Assembly: GCF_014203695.1 (NCBI RefSeq) | Contig: NZ_JACHJO010000005.1 | Location: 350,546-414,545 of the forward strand | From: Nocardiopsis algeriensis | GTDB lineage: Bacteria; Actinomycetota; Actinomycetes; Streptosporangiales; Streptosporangiaceae | DNA length: 64,000 nucleotides | Direction of reading: 5' to 3' | In this document: piece after piece, positions 57,022 through 64,000 of the stretch | How the letters are laid out: each line of letters opens with the position of its first letter | Position numbering within the stretch: position 1 is the stretch's first letter | Notes under the pieces: model-generated | Told to the model about the DNA's origin: nothing | What the model saw: the letters and a program-made list of their open reading frames with translations, nothing else | Databases searched by the model: none | Position numbers and translations under genes: made by a program

Positions 57022-57714
57022 ATGCACGAACTCTCGCGTGACCTTCTGCTCGACCTGGCCGGGCGCAGGTCCTTCGATCGCGGCATGGACTATCTCGGGC
57101 GCGTATCGGGCCTGCGAGTAGGAGAAGGAAGCGTGTACGCCACCGTTAGCGGGCAGCAGCGCTACCGGGTCCGGTTCACGCCCGCAGGCACGTTCTCCTG
57201 GGACTGCGACTGCCCGTGGGCCTCGGAGGGCAACTGCTGCAAGCATGTGGTCGCGGCAGCCCTGGTGCATCTGTACGAGCGTGAGCACGGGATTGCTTCC
57301 CCTCAGGTGCCCGACACCGCTTCCTACCTGCACGGCCTCGACCACGGTCGGCTGGTGGATCTGCTGCTGGAAGAGGCCGAACGCTCCCCCGCCCTGGCTC
57401 TGGAGCTGGAGGTCCGGGCGGCAGTGGCGGCCAGCGACCTCGATGCACTGCACGCCCTGTTCGAGGGTGTCCTGCGCATCTCGGATCCGGTGCCCTACGA
57501 GCAAGCAGCCGACTACGCCCGAGCTGTGCACAGCGCCGTGGACGCGGTGCAGGAGCTGGAGCGCTCCGGTCGGGAAGAGGACGCCCGGGAACTGTGCGAT
57601 GCCGTGTGCTCGTTCACGGGCGAGGCCGAGGAGATGGTGGAGGACCTCGACGGGGCGGTCGACACGGCCCTGGAACGGCTGCGTGAGTACAGCGGCGACT
57701 CCGACGCCCTCTGA
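57022..57714 (+). CDS. SWIM zinc-finger protein
   Basis: A 230-residue protein with a SWIM finger (FSWDCDCPWASEGNCCKHVV; CxC...CxH, about residues 56-75) and helical surroundings. SWIM domains bind DNA or proteins; many actinobacterial ones are associated with SNF2 helicases, but none is next to it here. ATG at 57022 has only a weak ribosome site. The C-terminal helix is acidic. Function unknown. Confidence 0.82.
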   Translation: MHELSRDLLLDLAGRRSFDRGMDYLGRVSGLRVGEGSVYATVSGQQRYRVRFTPAGTFSWDCDCPWASEGNCCKHVVAAALVHLYEREHGIASPQVPDTASYLHGLDHGRLVDLLLEEAERSPALALELEVRAAVAASDLDALHALFEGVLRISDPVPYEQAADYARAVHSAVDAVQELERSGREEDARELCDAVCSFTGEAEEMVEDLDGAVDTALERLREYSGDSDAL

Positions 57715-57956
57715 CACGGGCCGGCGTGCCCGCTTCTTCCCCGGGTACGGCATCGGCACCGGTCAGGGCGTCACGGGCACGGCGCCCTGCACCGCATCGG
57801 TTTCCCCCGGACTCCGGTCGAAGGTGCGGGAGGAGCTTCCGTGCCGTGGCCGGTTCCGACCACCCACCGCACCGACCTGGGGATACGACGTCCCGGGCCC
57901 GGCCCCGGGACGGATCGCGAAGCGGATTCGTCACCGGGGCCGGGCACCATGGGGCC

Positions 57957-58292
57957 ATGGAACGCTGTGACTTCTGTGAACTTCCCATCGGTGGCGGATG
58001 CGCGTGCTCACTCCGTGAGGAGGGCAGGGGCTCCCGGGGACAAGGTGTCGGCACCACGTCAGGGGACATGCGCTTCCCGGCAGGCACCATCCTCGTCTCG
58101 CCGAGGGGGGTGGCCCACCGTCCGGGCTGCCTGCACCAGTCCGAATCCGAGGTGAAGGCACCGCAGTGGGGTTGGATCACCGATCCCGACCCGCAGCTGT
58201 GGCGCCGCCTCGGTGAGGGGTCTCCGGCCCGGGCCACCCACGGCAACACCGAGCGGGTCGCCACCCGCAGGTGCCAGAGCTGCGACACCTGA
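57957..58292 (+). CDS. small Cys-rich protein (zinc-ribbon-like)
   Basis: A 111-residue protein starting MERCDFCELPIGGGCACSLR, with a CxxC at residues 4-7 and more Cys near the start, and a CQSCDT end. Proteins with an N-terminal RCDFCELP motif occur in many actinomycetes; the function is unknown to me. The CxxC pairs could bind zinc. ATG at 57957; ribosome site weak. Confidence 0.7.
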   Translation: MERCDFCELPIGGGCACSLREEGRGSRGQGVGTTSGDMRFPAGTILVSPRGVAHRPGCLHQSESEVKAPQWGWITDPDPQLWRRLGEGSPARATHGNTERVATRRCQSCDT

Positions 58293-58666
58293 GCGGAGCA
58301 GTCTCCTGTCCCCGCCGCATGTGCACCTCCTGCGCCCGGTCCGGGCAGCAGGCCGGTGACCGGTCGGGGACAGGCGGCGACCAGGAAGGGGGGTGTCTCC
58401 CGGGAGATGTCCGCACCCGTGGGGGAACGCCCGTCCGGAGGTTCGCGGAATCGCAGGCTTCACATCGCGCGCAGCACCTTGACGGAACACGCCTGGTGCC
58501 TCTGCGAGACGATTGGCGGCCTGCGCCGGCGCACGGGTCCCGACACCAGAAACAGCATTTCGTCGAGGAGCTGACATTCGTCGACACCGATGTGATCCTC
58601 ACCGTGCCGTACGAGCTCTGCCCCATGTGGTCGACGGCCGCCTGCCGAGTTGCTGAACGGAATCGG
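58293..58666. other. gap with repeat copy A
   Basis: 374 bases between the small Cys-rich protein and RloB, with the left diverged repeat at 58480-58648. No intact gene. Confidence 0.5.
58480..58648 (+). repeat. diverged direct repeat, left copy (frameshifted ORF fragment)
   Basis: 169 bases about 80% identical by eye to 60886-61056 in the same orientation. In the matching reading frame it encodes HQKQHFVEELTFVDTDVI and ILTVPYELCP, compared with HQEQHFVEELTFTGTAAI in the right copy. One G is missing after CTCTGC (58506-58512), so the frame is broken here. It flanks the RloB end of the RloA/RloB pair. Confidence 0.75.
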
Positions 58667-59326
58667 CTACCGCCGAGCCTGGGCAAGGAGCTTGCCCACG
58701 AGGACGTGCAGGTTCGTCCCCGGATTGCGGTCGCGAAGGCGCGGAACACCCTGGTGCCGCTCCTCCAGGCGCCGCGCTCGCTTCATCGCGTCCTGCTGGG
58801 GCTCACCGATAAAGTGCCGCGGGTCGAAGTCCTTGTTCCCTTTGTAGCAGCACTTCAGTTCTTCCATCTTGGCGATGGCGTCCTTCGTCGTGAGATAACC
58901 GTGGCAGTCCTTCTGGTGCAGCAGCAGCCAGAATTCGAAGCACGGGTTCACGTACGCGATATCGATACCGTTTTCCCCGGCCAGCGCGATAGACCTCTCC
59001 AGGGAATCGTGAGGCCGTGGTTGCTCCACGTCGATGACGCACCAGACCTCGTCGTAACTCTCCCCCTGGTCGCGCCGGCGGCGGGGCGCCTCGTTCTGCT
59101 TGCGCACCGCCGCCTGCACCAACTTCAAGGGCTCGCCGTGTATGCCACCCAGCTTGATGTGGATGTTGGCAGCACGCAGGTCACGGCGCATGGCTTCGAA
59201 GTAGGTCGTCCCCCCGTAAGTGTCCTCACAGAAGATGAGGTACCTGCGGCCGGGGTCTCGCGTTCCGGTCTTTTTCGGCGCGAGAGACGGCCTTGTCCGC
59301 AGTTTTCCGGACTTCTTCACTGCCAT
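58667..59326 (-). CDS. RloB/AbiLii-family protein
   Basis: A 219-residue protein of the RloB family found with RloA-type ATPases in anti-phage (AbiL-like) pairs. The N-terminal LIFCEDTYGGTTYFEAMRR replaces the usual CEG-x-E motif, and the family signature VNPCFEFWLLLHQKDCHGYL is present near 125-145, with VWCVIDVEQPRPH before it. These residues suggest a TOPRIM-like nuclease fold, which is family knowledge. ATG at 59326 lies inside the RloA end (overlap of about 100 bases), so they are coupled. Between the two direct repeats. Confidence 0.85.
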   Translation of the reverse strand: MAVKKSGKLRTRPSLAPKKTGTRDPGRRYLIFCEDTYGGTTYFEAMRRDLRAANIHIKLGGIHGEPLKLVQAAVRKQNEAPRRRRDQGESYDEVWCVIDVEQPRPHDSLERSIALAGENGIDIAYVNPCFEFWLLLHQKDCHGYLTTKDAIAKMEELKCCYKGNKDFDPRHFIGEPQQDAMKRARRLEERHQGVPRLRDRNPGTNLHVLVGKLLAQARR

Positions 59327-60644
59327 TCCCGCAAGGTACCGCATGTTTTGCGAGGAGGTCACCGATTCGCTGCTCCACCTGCTCTTCAAAGAGAGGGATT
59401 GCATCAAAAGCACCCAAAAGGTACTTCTTGAACACATCGTCGCGTTCGCTGCGCACCTTGTATTCACGCAGCGCCACCAATTCGGTTGCTCCTTCCGATC
59501 CCTTCCGGGTGAACCATGCCTGGTCGCGCGTCAGATGCCCGTACGAGTGGCGGCTCAGCAGCGTTACGTCGTGGGTGTTGAACAGGATCTGCGCGCCGTT
59601 GGGGTTGGTCTCGGGCTCGGAGAAGAGTCTGACGAGCTGCCCCACCAAGTTCGGGTGCAGCCTGGCATCGAGCTCGTCCACAACGAGCACGGCCTCCTGC
59701 ACCAGGGTCTGGACCACAATGCCGACCATCTCCAGCCAGGTGTGCGTACCGCTGGACTCGAAGGCATAGGGAAGATCGGTCGATCCGTCCGGGGTTTGAT
59801 GGGTGACGACGATCTCGGGCGCCCACCGCCAGCTGTCCGGATCTGTCGGCGGGCTGTGGGGGTTGAGCAGCCGGAAGGCCTCTGTGAAGTGCGCTGCGGC
59901 TTCCTCTGGCATCTTGCGCTCGGTGACATGGACATCGGTGATGCCCAGATCGGCGTACCGCATCAGCTGAGAGCACAGTTCCGCATGAGCTCCCGAGAGC
60001 ATGCGCAAGGTGAGGTCCAGGCGTATCTGCGCGTTGGGCTCGTGGGCGACGTTGAGCCGCTCGAACCAGGTATAGATACTGGTGAGCAGGGGATGGTTGC
60101 CGGCTGCCCCCGCTGAGACGAGAAGGCTGTTGGGACGCACCGTCTCCTTCGCGATCTGGGTCCGACTGCCGAATCCCCGGCGCAGCCCGGGACCGAGCTC
60201 GATGTGCTGCTCCTCGTCTCGCTCGAAGAGCATGCGGGGGCGTCCGTGCGGCCAGCTGTAGAGCCACTCCCCCGTCACCTTCTCATCGTCCACGGAAAAT
60301 CCGTACTGGTAGCGGACGCCCCTCTGAGCAAACTCGAACTCGAACTCCGAGGGCCGCGCCCTCCCCTCCCCATCCAGCAGGAAGGGCACCCGACCGGTAC
60401 CGCCGCTGGGGTTCCACCTGTTGTGCGAATGGCGAACCGCGCTCCTGGCGTAGGCCAGGGAGGCCATGAGATTGGACTTGCCGGAGGCGTTGGCACCGAA
60501 CACCCCGACCACGGGAAGGACCTGCAGGCCTGTGCCGGGGATGTCCTTGACCGCAAGGTCGTCGTGCTTGTCCGAGGCGACCAGGCTGAGCTCCTGCTCC
60601 TCTCGGATGGAGGCCCAGTTGGACACGCGGAACCTGAGCAGCAC
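59226..60644 (-). CDS. RloA/AbiLi-family AAA ATPase
   Basis: A 472-residue ABC/SMC-like ATPase. Walker A is GVFGANASGKSNLMASLAYA (G50-S57), the ABC-type signature region is SSGTHTWLEMVG and Walker B AVLVVDELDARLHPNLVGQL (about 315-330), followed by NTHDVTLLSRHSYGHLTRDQ. This is the AAA_15/AAA_21-type ATPase that partners RloB. GTG at 60644 follows AGGAGG by eight bases; other upstream frames lack a ribosome site. It precedes RloB with overlap. The pair is predicted to act in phage defence by abortive infection; this is inferred from the family. Confidence 0.87.
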   Translation of the reverse strand: MLLRFRVSNWASIREEQELSLVASDKHDDLAVKDIPGTGLQVLPVVGVFGANASGKSNLMASLAYARSAVRHSHNRWNPSGGTGRVPFLLDGEGRARPSEFEFEFAQRGVRYQYGFSVDDEKVTGEWLYSWPHGRPRMLFERDEEQHIELGPGLRRGFGSRTQIAKETVRPNSLLVSAGAAGNHPLLTSIYTWFERLNVAHEPNAQIRLDLTLRMLSGAHAELCSQLMRYADLGITDVHVTERKMPEEAAAHFTEAFRLLNPHSPPTDPDSWRWAPEIVVTHQTPDGSTDLPYAFESSGTHTWLEMVGIVVQTLVQEAVLVVDELDARLHPNLVGQLVRLFSEPETNPNGAQILFNTHDVTLLSRHSYGHLTRDQAWFTRKGSEGATELVALREYKVRSERDDVFKKYLLGAFDAIPLFEEQVEQRIGDLLAKHAVPCGNGSEEVRKTADKAVSRAEKDRNARPRPQVPHLL

Positions 60645-61323
60645 TGTCTCCACCTCCTGATGGCTTCCTGCCGTCATGGACAACTTAGCCACTTCAAGGA
60701 GGCACTACACGCAATTTCAGAGCTAAATCTGGCAATAATTTCCCGAGAAGGGACTTAAACAAGATTCTTGAAGCAGAATCAACAAGAGTTACGCCCCGAT
60801 TGCCGTCTATGCGAAGAAGTCGGCACCGTCCCCGGCTCTGTCCGACAAACCACGGCATCGTGGGCTCTGGTCCATGCACAGCCCCTGACGGAACACGCCC
60901 GGTGTCTCTGCGGAGACGAGTACCGCCCTGTGCCGGAGTACGGGTTCCGACACCAGGAGCAGCACTTCGTCGAGGAGCTGACGTTCACCGGCACTGCTGC
61001 GATCCTCACCGTGCCGCGTGAGCTCTGCCCCCATGGGGTCGACGGCCGCCTGTCGGCCTGGAACAGAGATCCGGCCTGCCGTCCGGCGCTGCTGCCCGGA
61101 CGCAGCCGGTCTTGACCGGAGCGGCATCCGGCACGGCCCTCCCGGTCCGTGCAGGGGATTTCCCGCACTCGACGGCGCCCGCACCCGGGAAACGGTCGAT
61201 TGTCCCCCGTGGAGGCCAGGATGGAGCGACCGGGCGGGGTTCGGCCGTGGGAACGGTGACGAGAAAGCGCACCTGCCGCACCCCGGTCCGGACAGCCCGG
61301 CAGGACGAGAACATGGAGTGACT
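60645..61323. other. gap with repeat copy B
   Basis: 679 bases upstream of the RloA gene and upstream of the Pcp-like gene. It holds the right diverged repeat. A frame from TTG 60768 to 61115 runs through it (115 codons) but has no clear ribosome site; it might be a fragment of a former gene. Confidence 0.5.
60886..61056 (+). repeat. diverged direct repeat, right copy (open ORF fragment)
   Basis: 171 bases, same orientation as 58480-58648. Open in frame: LTEHARCLCGDEYRPVPEYG, HQEQHFVEELTFTGTAAI, ILTVPRELCPHG. Many differences from the left copy fall at third codon positions (AAA/GAG, CAT/CAC, ACA/ACG), which suggests that both derive from a real coding gene. Family unknown to me. Confidence 0.75.
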
Positions 61324-62589
61324 GTGCCCATCCGGCAGACCGATCCCCGCTCAGCATCCCCCACCGGTCCGGGAACTCCGGTCCCGGCCTCGCCGGTGAC
61401 CGGCCGCCTCGCCGAGGGCGGGGCCACTGTCGAGGAGGAGCTGTTCGAGCAGGACGAGCCGCAGGAGATCCTGGTCAGGTCCGGCTTCACCCCGGTCGTG
61501 GACCGTTTCGCCCTGGAGTTGTGTTCGGCTTCCGACATGGACGACGCGAGAAGAATCGTCGAGCGCCATGGGGGCGCCCTCTGGAGGAAGGCGGTGAACC
61601 GGGTCCAGGAGGTCGGACATGTCAGCGGAGACCTGAGCGCCGGCGACGACCGGCCGCTCTACTGGGCGCGGCTCGGCATGACCTCGGCCCTCAACCGCTG
61701 GGAGCCCGCCTTCAAGATCGACGCGGCCGAGCGCGCCGAACTCGTGACCGAGTTGGAACGCCGCTCCCGCGGCCAGAGCGACCCGGGGTTTCCCGAGACC
61801 GCCGGGAAGCCCGAGGCGGCCCGCGTCGTCGTGACCGGCTTCGACCCGTTCGGCCTCGACAAGGACATCCGCCGGGCCAACCCCTCCGGTGCGGCGGCCC
61901 TCGCCTTGGACGGAGCGGTGATCGAGACCGGTGACGGCGTCGCGGTCGTCAGGGCCATGCTCTTCCCGGTGCGCTGGCGCGACTTCACGGACGGCATGGT
62001 CGAACGGGCCCTCCTGCCCGACTACACCGGCGGCCGGCCTGCCGCCGCCGTCATCACCGTCAGCCAGGGCCGGGACGGCCAGTTCGATCTCGAGGCCCAC
62101 AACGGTGCCTGGCGCGGCGGCTCCGAGGACAACGAGGCGGTCGGCCCCGAGGAGATGATCCCCGTCCCCGGCGGCTTTCCCACCGTCACCCCGCAGCCGC
62201 AGTGGTCGGACTCCTCCCTGAACCGCTCCGCCGTCGTGGCGGAGACGACCCGGAAACCCTTCCCCGTGGTCGACAACACCGAGGTCACCGAGATCCCCGC
62301 AGGCGGAACCACTCCGGTCGTACGTCCGGACGGGCCCACCCCGGGTTCCCGGGCGCGGGCCGGCGGCGGGGGCGACTACCTCTCCAACGAGATCGCCTAC
62401 CGCAACACCCTGCTGCGCGACGCCACCGGCCGGGACATCCCCGCCGGCCACGTGCACACCCCGATCCTGCACCTCGGTTCCGAGTGCGACATCACCGACC
62501 CCGCCTTCGAGAAGGACCGCGCGACGATCGTCGACCAGGTCAGGAACATCGTCGCGGCTGTCGTCAGGACGTCGGGGCCCACAGGATGA
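61324..62589 (+). CDS. pyroglutamyl-peptidase-like (Pcp, C15) protein with Ser in place of catalytic Cys
   Basis: A 421-residue protein with a 160-residue N-terminal extension and a Pcp-like domain (VVVTGFDPFG, about 169). Against Pcp catalytic residues (Glu81, Cys144, His168 in Bacillus) I place E257 (QFDLEAHNGAW), S354 (DYLSNEIAYRN) and H378 (GHVHTPIL). The 24-residue spacing of Ser354 to His378 equals Cys144 to His168. Cys to Ser probably removes normal thiol activity. GTG at 61324 follows GGAG by five bases. No membrane or signal sequence. Confidence 0.75.
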   Translation: MPIRQTDPRSASPTGPGTPVPASPVTGRLAEGGATVEEELFEQDEPQEILVRSGFTPVVDRFALELCSASDMDDARRIVERHGGALWRKAVNRVQEVGHVSGDLSAGDDRPLYWARLGMTSALNRWEPAFKIDAAERAELVTELERRSRGQSDPGFPETAGKPEAARVVVTGFDPFGLDKDIRRANPSGAAALALDGAVIETGDGVAVVRAMLFPVRWRDFTDGMVERALLPDYTGGRPAAAVITVSQGRDGQFDLEAHNGAWRGGSEDNEAVGPEEMIPVPGGFPTVTPQPQWSDSSLNRSAVVAETTRKPFPVVDNTEVTEIPAGGTTPVVRPDGPTPGSRARAGGGGDYLSNEIAYRNTLLRDATGRDIPAGHVHTPILHLGSECDITDPAFEKDRATIVDQVRNIVAAVVRTSGPTG

Positions 62590-62624
62590 GGAACCTGCGT
62601 GACCGCAGTACCTGACCATCGGCA

Positions 62625-62651
62625 GGCCGGGGCCGGCGGTCGGCCCCGGCC
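62625..62651 (+). terminator. hairpin after the Pcp-like gene
   Basis: An 11-bp stem (GGCCGGGGCCG arm, loop GCGGT) a few tens of bases past the stop codon. Confidence 0.7.
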
Positions 62652-62961
62652 CCTCCTCGACCGGAGCTGGTGGACATCCTTTCTCCCGGGCCGTGGGCTC
62701 GCTGCTGCCAGATCTCCATCGGTTCCCGTGCAGCTTCCCGATACCGCTTCGCAGTGATCACAAGAGCAGGGCAGGCATCGCGGCCTCCCGCAGCGTCGTC
62801 ATGGCGCTGCCAAGTCATCAGGCGGAGTTGTGCACGGCTTTTCCAGCTGGGCCAGGGAACCGCTTCTGGTGGGGGCGTGAAAGGGTCCGGACTGGCCGAT
62901 CAGAAGACGGACACAAAACCCCGCTGACCGAAAAATCCGAGCCCCATGACCTATTCCCTGG

Positions 62962-63467
62962 TGATCTTGTACCTGGAGCCAACTTCGCCATGCCTTGCTG
63001 ATATCCCGCACCCAGCCGAAGTGACCGTAGGCACAAGATCTTGCACCTACCGCCACCTCCACCCGATGATCCTGCCACGGTCCCCCGGCGATCACACGAT
63101 CACGTCAGTGAATTCCCCCGAGATCCCGCTCCGGCATTGGCCTGCGCATACTTCCTCCCCGGGAAAGATTCCGAGAAAAGTCCTCGGACGACTCCCCCGC
63201 ACCAGCCTCCGTCTCCCCCTTGAAAGGCGCAACCATCCGCCACAACCTACGGAGGCGGTCGTGCGAGATCCCAGGAAGAGATCGCCCATGACGATTTCAT
63301 CGTGCTCCACAGAAAATGGGATGACATTTTCCGTGGCTCTTCCCAGCCCGACCTGCGACCAGGAAGCGAATACGGCACCACAGCTCCTATCTTGTGTGAT
63401 CTTGTACCTGCGGTCATCTTCACCCTTTTCCCTTACCTCGGTGAGAGTGGCGACAGGTACAGGATCA
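62962..63467. repeat. four short RYKIT-type repeats
   Basis: Copies of about 13 bases: GATCTTGTACCTG at 62963 and 63398, GATCTTGCACCTA at 63038, and CAGGTACAGGATC inverted at 63454. Identity beyond this core is low. Confidence 0.5.
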
Positions 63468-63476
63468 CGAGAAGTG

Positions 63477-63887
63477 TCAGCGTCCCCCTCGCGCCACCAT
63501 CGCCAGGATGTAGGCCGGCCTGCGCAGGTCCTCCCAGGTGAACCGCAGGATCTGCACGTCGGGGTAGAGCATCTGCAGCTCGTTCTGCCGTTCCCGGTCC
63601 CGTGCCAGTGCCTGAGGGGTGCTGTGGGGGCCGAGGCCGTCGGCCTCGCCGATGAGCCGGGCGCCCTCCCACCAGAAGTCGACGACGGCGACGGTCCTGC
63701 CGCCCCGGTCGGTGAAGCGGTGCTGCAGCTCGTCGGGGGGCAGGCCGCCGTCGACACAGACCAGCCGGATCCGCGTCTCCAGAGGACTCTGGGCTCGGCC
63801 GTCGGCCATGAGCCACCATTCGCGCACGTCCGCACATCCCCGCCTGCCCCGCATGGCGAGGTTCATGGCCTCGATGTCCTCCTGCAC
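63477..63887 (-). pseudogene. 5'-truncated DUF559-like endonuclease-domain protein
   Basis: The remaining 136 codons match the C-terminal part of actinobacterial DUF559/AbiEi-like proteins: PLETRIRLVCVDGGLPPDEL, VAVVDFWWEGARLIGEADGL and YPDVQILRFTWEDLRRPAYI, with the VDFWW/EADG pair of a PD-(D/E)XK-like fold. These proteins are normally about 300 residues with an N-terminal helix-turn-helix; here the N-terminal part is missing, replaced at 63901 by the end of an IS element. GTG at 63887 could be a secondary start (ETLNRGLVVQEDIEAM continues upstream into the junction). Confidence 0.7.
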
Positions 63888-63901
63888 GACCAGGCCCCGG
63901 T

Positions 63902-64000
63902 TGAGTGTTTCGTGCCGGGTTTTTTAGAGGCTTGGAACCAACGCATCGGCGGGTGCCGATGCGGGATTGTGCTGGTAGAAGTCGGCTTCGAACTCCGCTG
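63902..64000 (-). mobile_element. right-edge IS3-type element, end only
   Basis: The element starts with TGAGTGTTTCGTGCCGGG at 63902 (TG...CA-type end) and continues beyond the window. It holds the C-terminal end of a transposase on the minus strand. The disrupted DUF559-like gene abuts it. Confidence 0.6.
63924..64000 (-). CDS. IS3-type transposase, C-terminal fragment at window edge
   Basis: The last 24 residues read AEFEADFYQHNPASAPADAL then VPSL and TAA stop. The A-E-F/Y-E-A-D-F/Y-Y end is typical of IS3-family OrfB transposases in actinomycetes. The rest lies outside the window. Confidence 0.6.
   Translation of the reverse strand, partial: AEFEADFYQHNPASAPADALVPSL

Larger units (their letters stand above)
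62590..63476. other. degenerate gap with short repeats
   Basis: 887 bases without an intact gene. It holds four short copies of a motif GATCTTGTACCTG or its complement (62962, 63038, 63397 and an inverted one at 63454); on the proper strands the first, third and fourth can be read as RYKIT or RYRIT. Probably gene fragments. Confidence 0.5.

Overview
The window is very GC-rich, gene-dense DNA with many GTG and TTG starts, menaquinone genes, Spo0M-, WYL- and SpoIIE/PP2C-type regulators and large STAND-like NTPases. This points to a sporulating high-GC actinomycete, most like Nocardiopsis (inferred from gene content; no rRNA is present to confirm it). All functional names come from reading motifs and recalling families; no database search was run.

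Layout. 1-6160 holds a partial PhoX-type phosphatase and menaquinone genes: menB, menC and menD on the minus strand and menE divergent. 6.5-10.6 kb holds a sigma-70 factor, a GntR and a TetR regulator, a coiled-coil protein and a Spo0M-like protein. 10.6-19.1 kb is a minus-strand peptide ABC importer whose gene order (permease C, binding protein, permease B, double ATPase) is interrupted by a SpoIIE-type phosphatase and a B12-binding-domain protein. 19.2-24.3 kb holds RidA, an ABC-F ATPase with an attenuator-like leader, pgi and a frameshifted ion channel. 24.7-28 kb holds a DUF2786 protein and a two-gene RNA-repair cassette (RNA ligase plus HD-Pnk-type end-healing enzyme).

28.2-41.2 kb is the most distinctive part: an FxsA/FxsB-type RiPP locus. 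It has a 58-residue precursor missed by ordinary gene finding because of its size, an FxsT-like NB-ARC/TPR protein, a HEXXH putative peptide-modifying enzyme overlapping a radical SAM/SPASM FxsB-like maturase, an nSTAND-TPR ATPase coupled to a small membrane/coiled-coil protein, an MFS exporter, a Cys-rich PD-(D/E)XK-like protein and a winged-helix-like protein. The precursor ends in Phe-Ile-Asn plus four residues rather than the usual FxSxx terminus.

41.6-51 kb holds an alpha/beta hydrolase with a divergent WYL regulator, a TPR-like protein, a lipoprotein, a membrane Ser/Thr kinase and a divergent 1443-residue NTPase. 51.1-56.6 kb is one single-chain acyl-CoA carboxylase laid out like eukaryotic acetyl-CoA carboxylase. 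57-64 kb is accessory: a SWIM protein, a small Cys-rich protein, a RloA/RloB (AbiL-like) defence pair between two diverged direct repeats, a pyroglutamyl-peptidase homologue with Ser for the catalytic Cys, a degenerate repeat-bearing gap, a DUF559-like gene cut by an insertion, and the end of an IS3-type element at the right edge.
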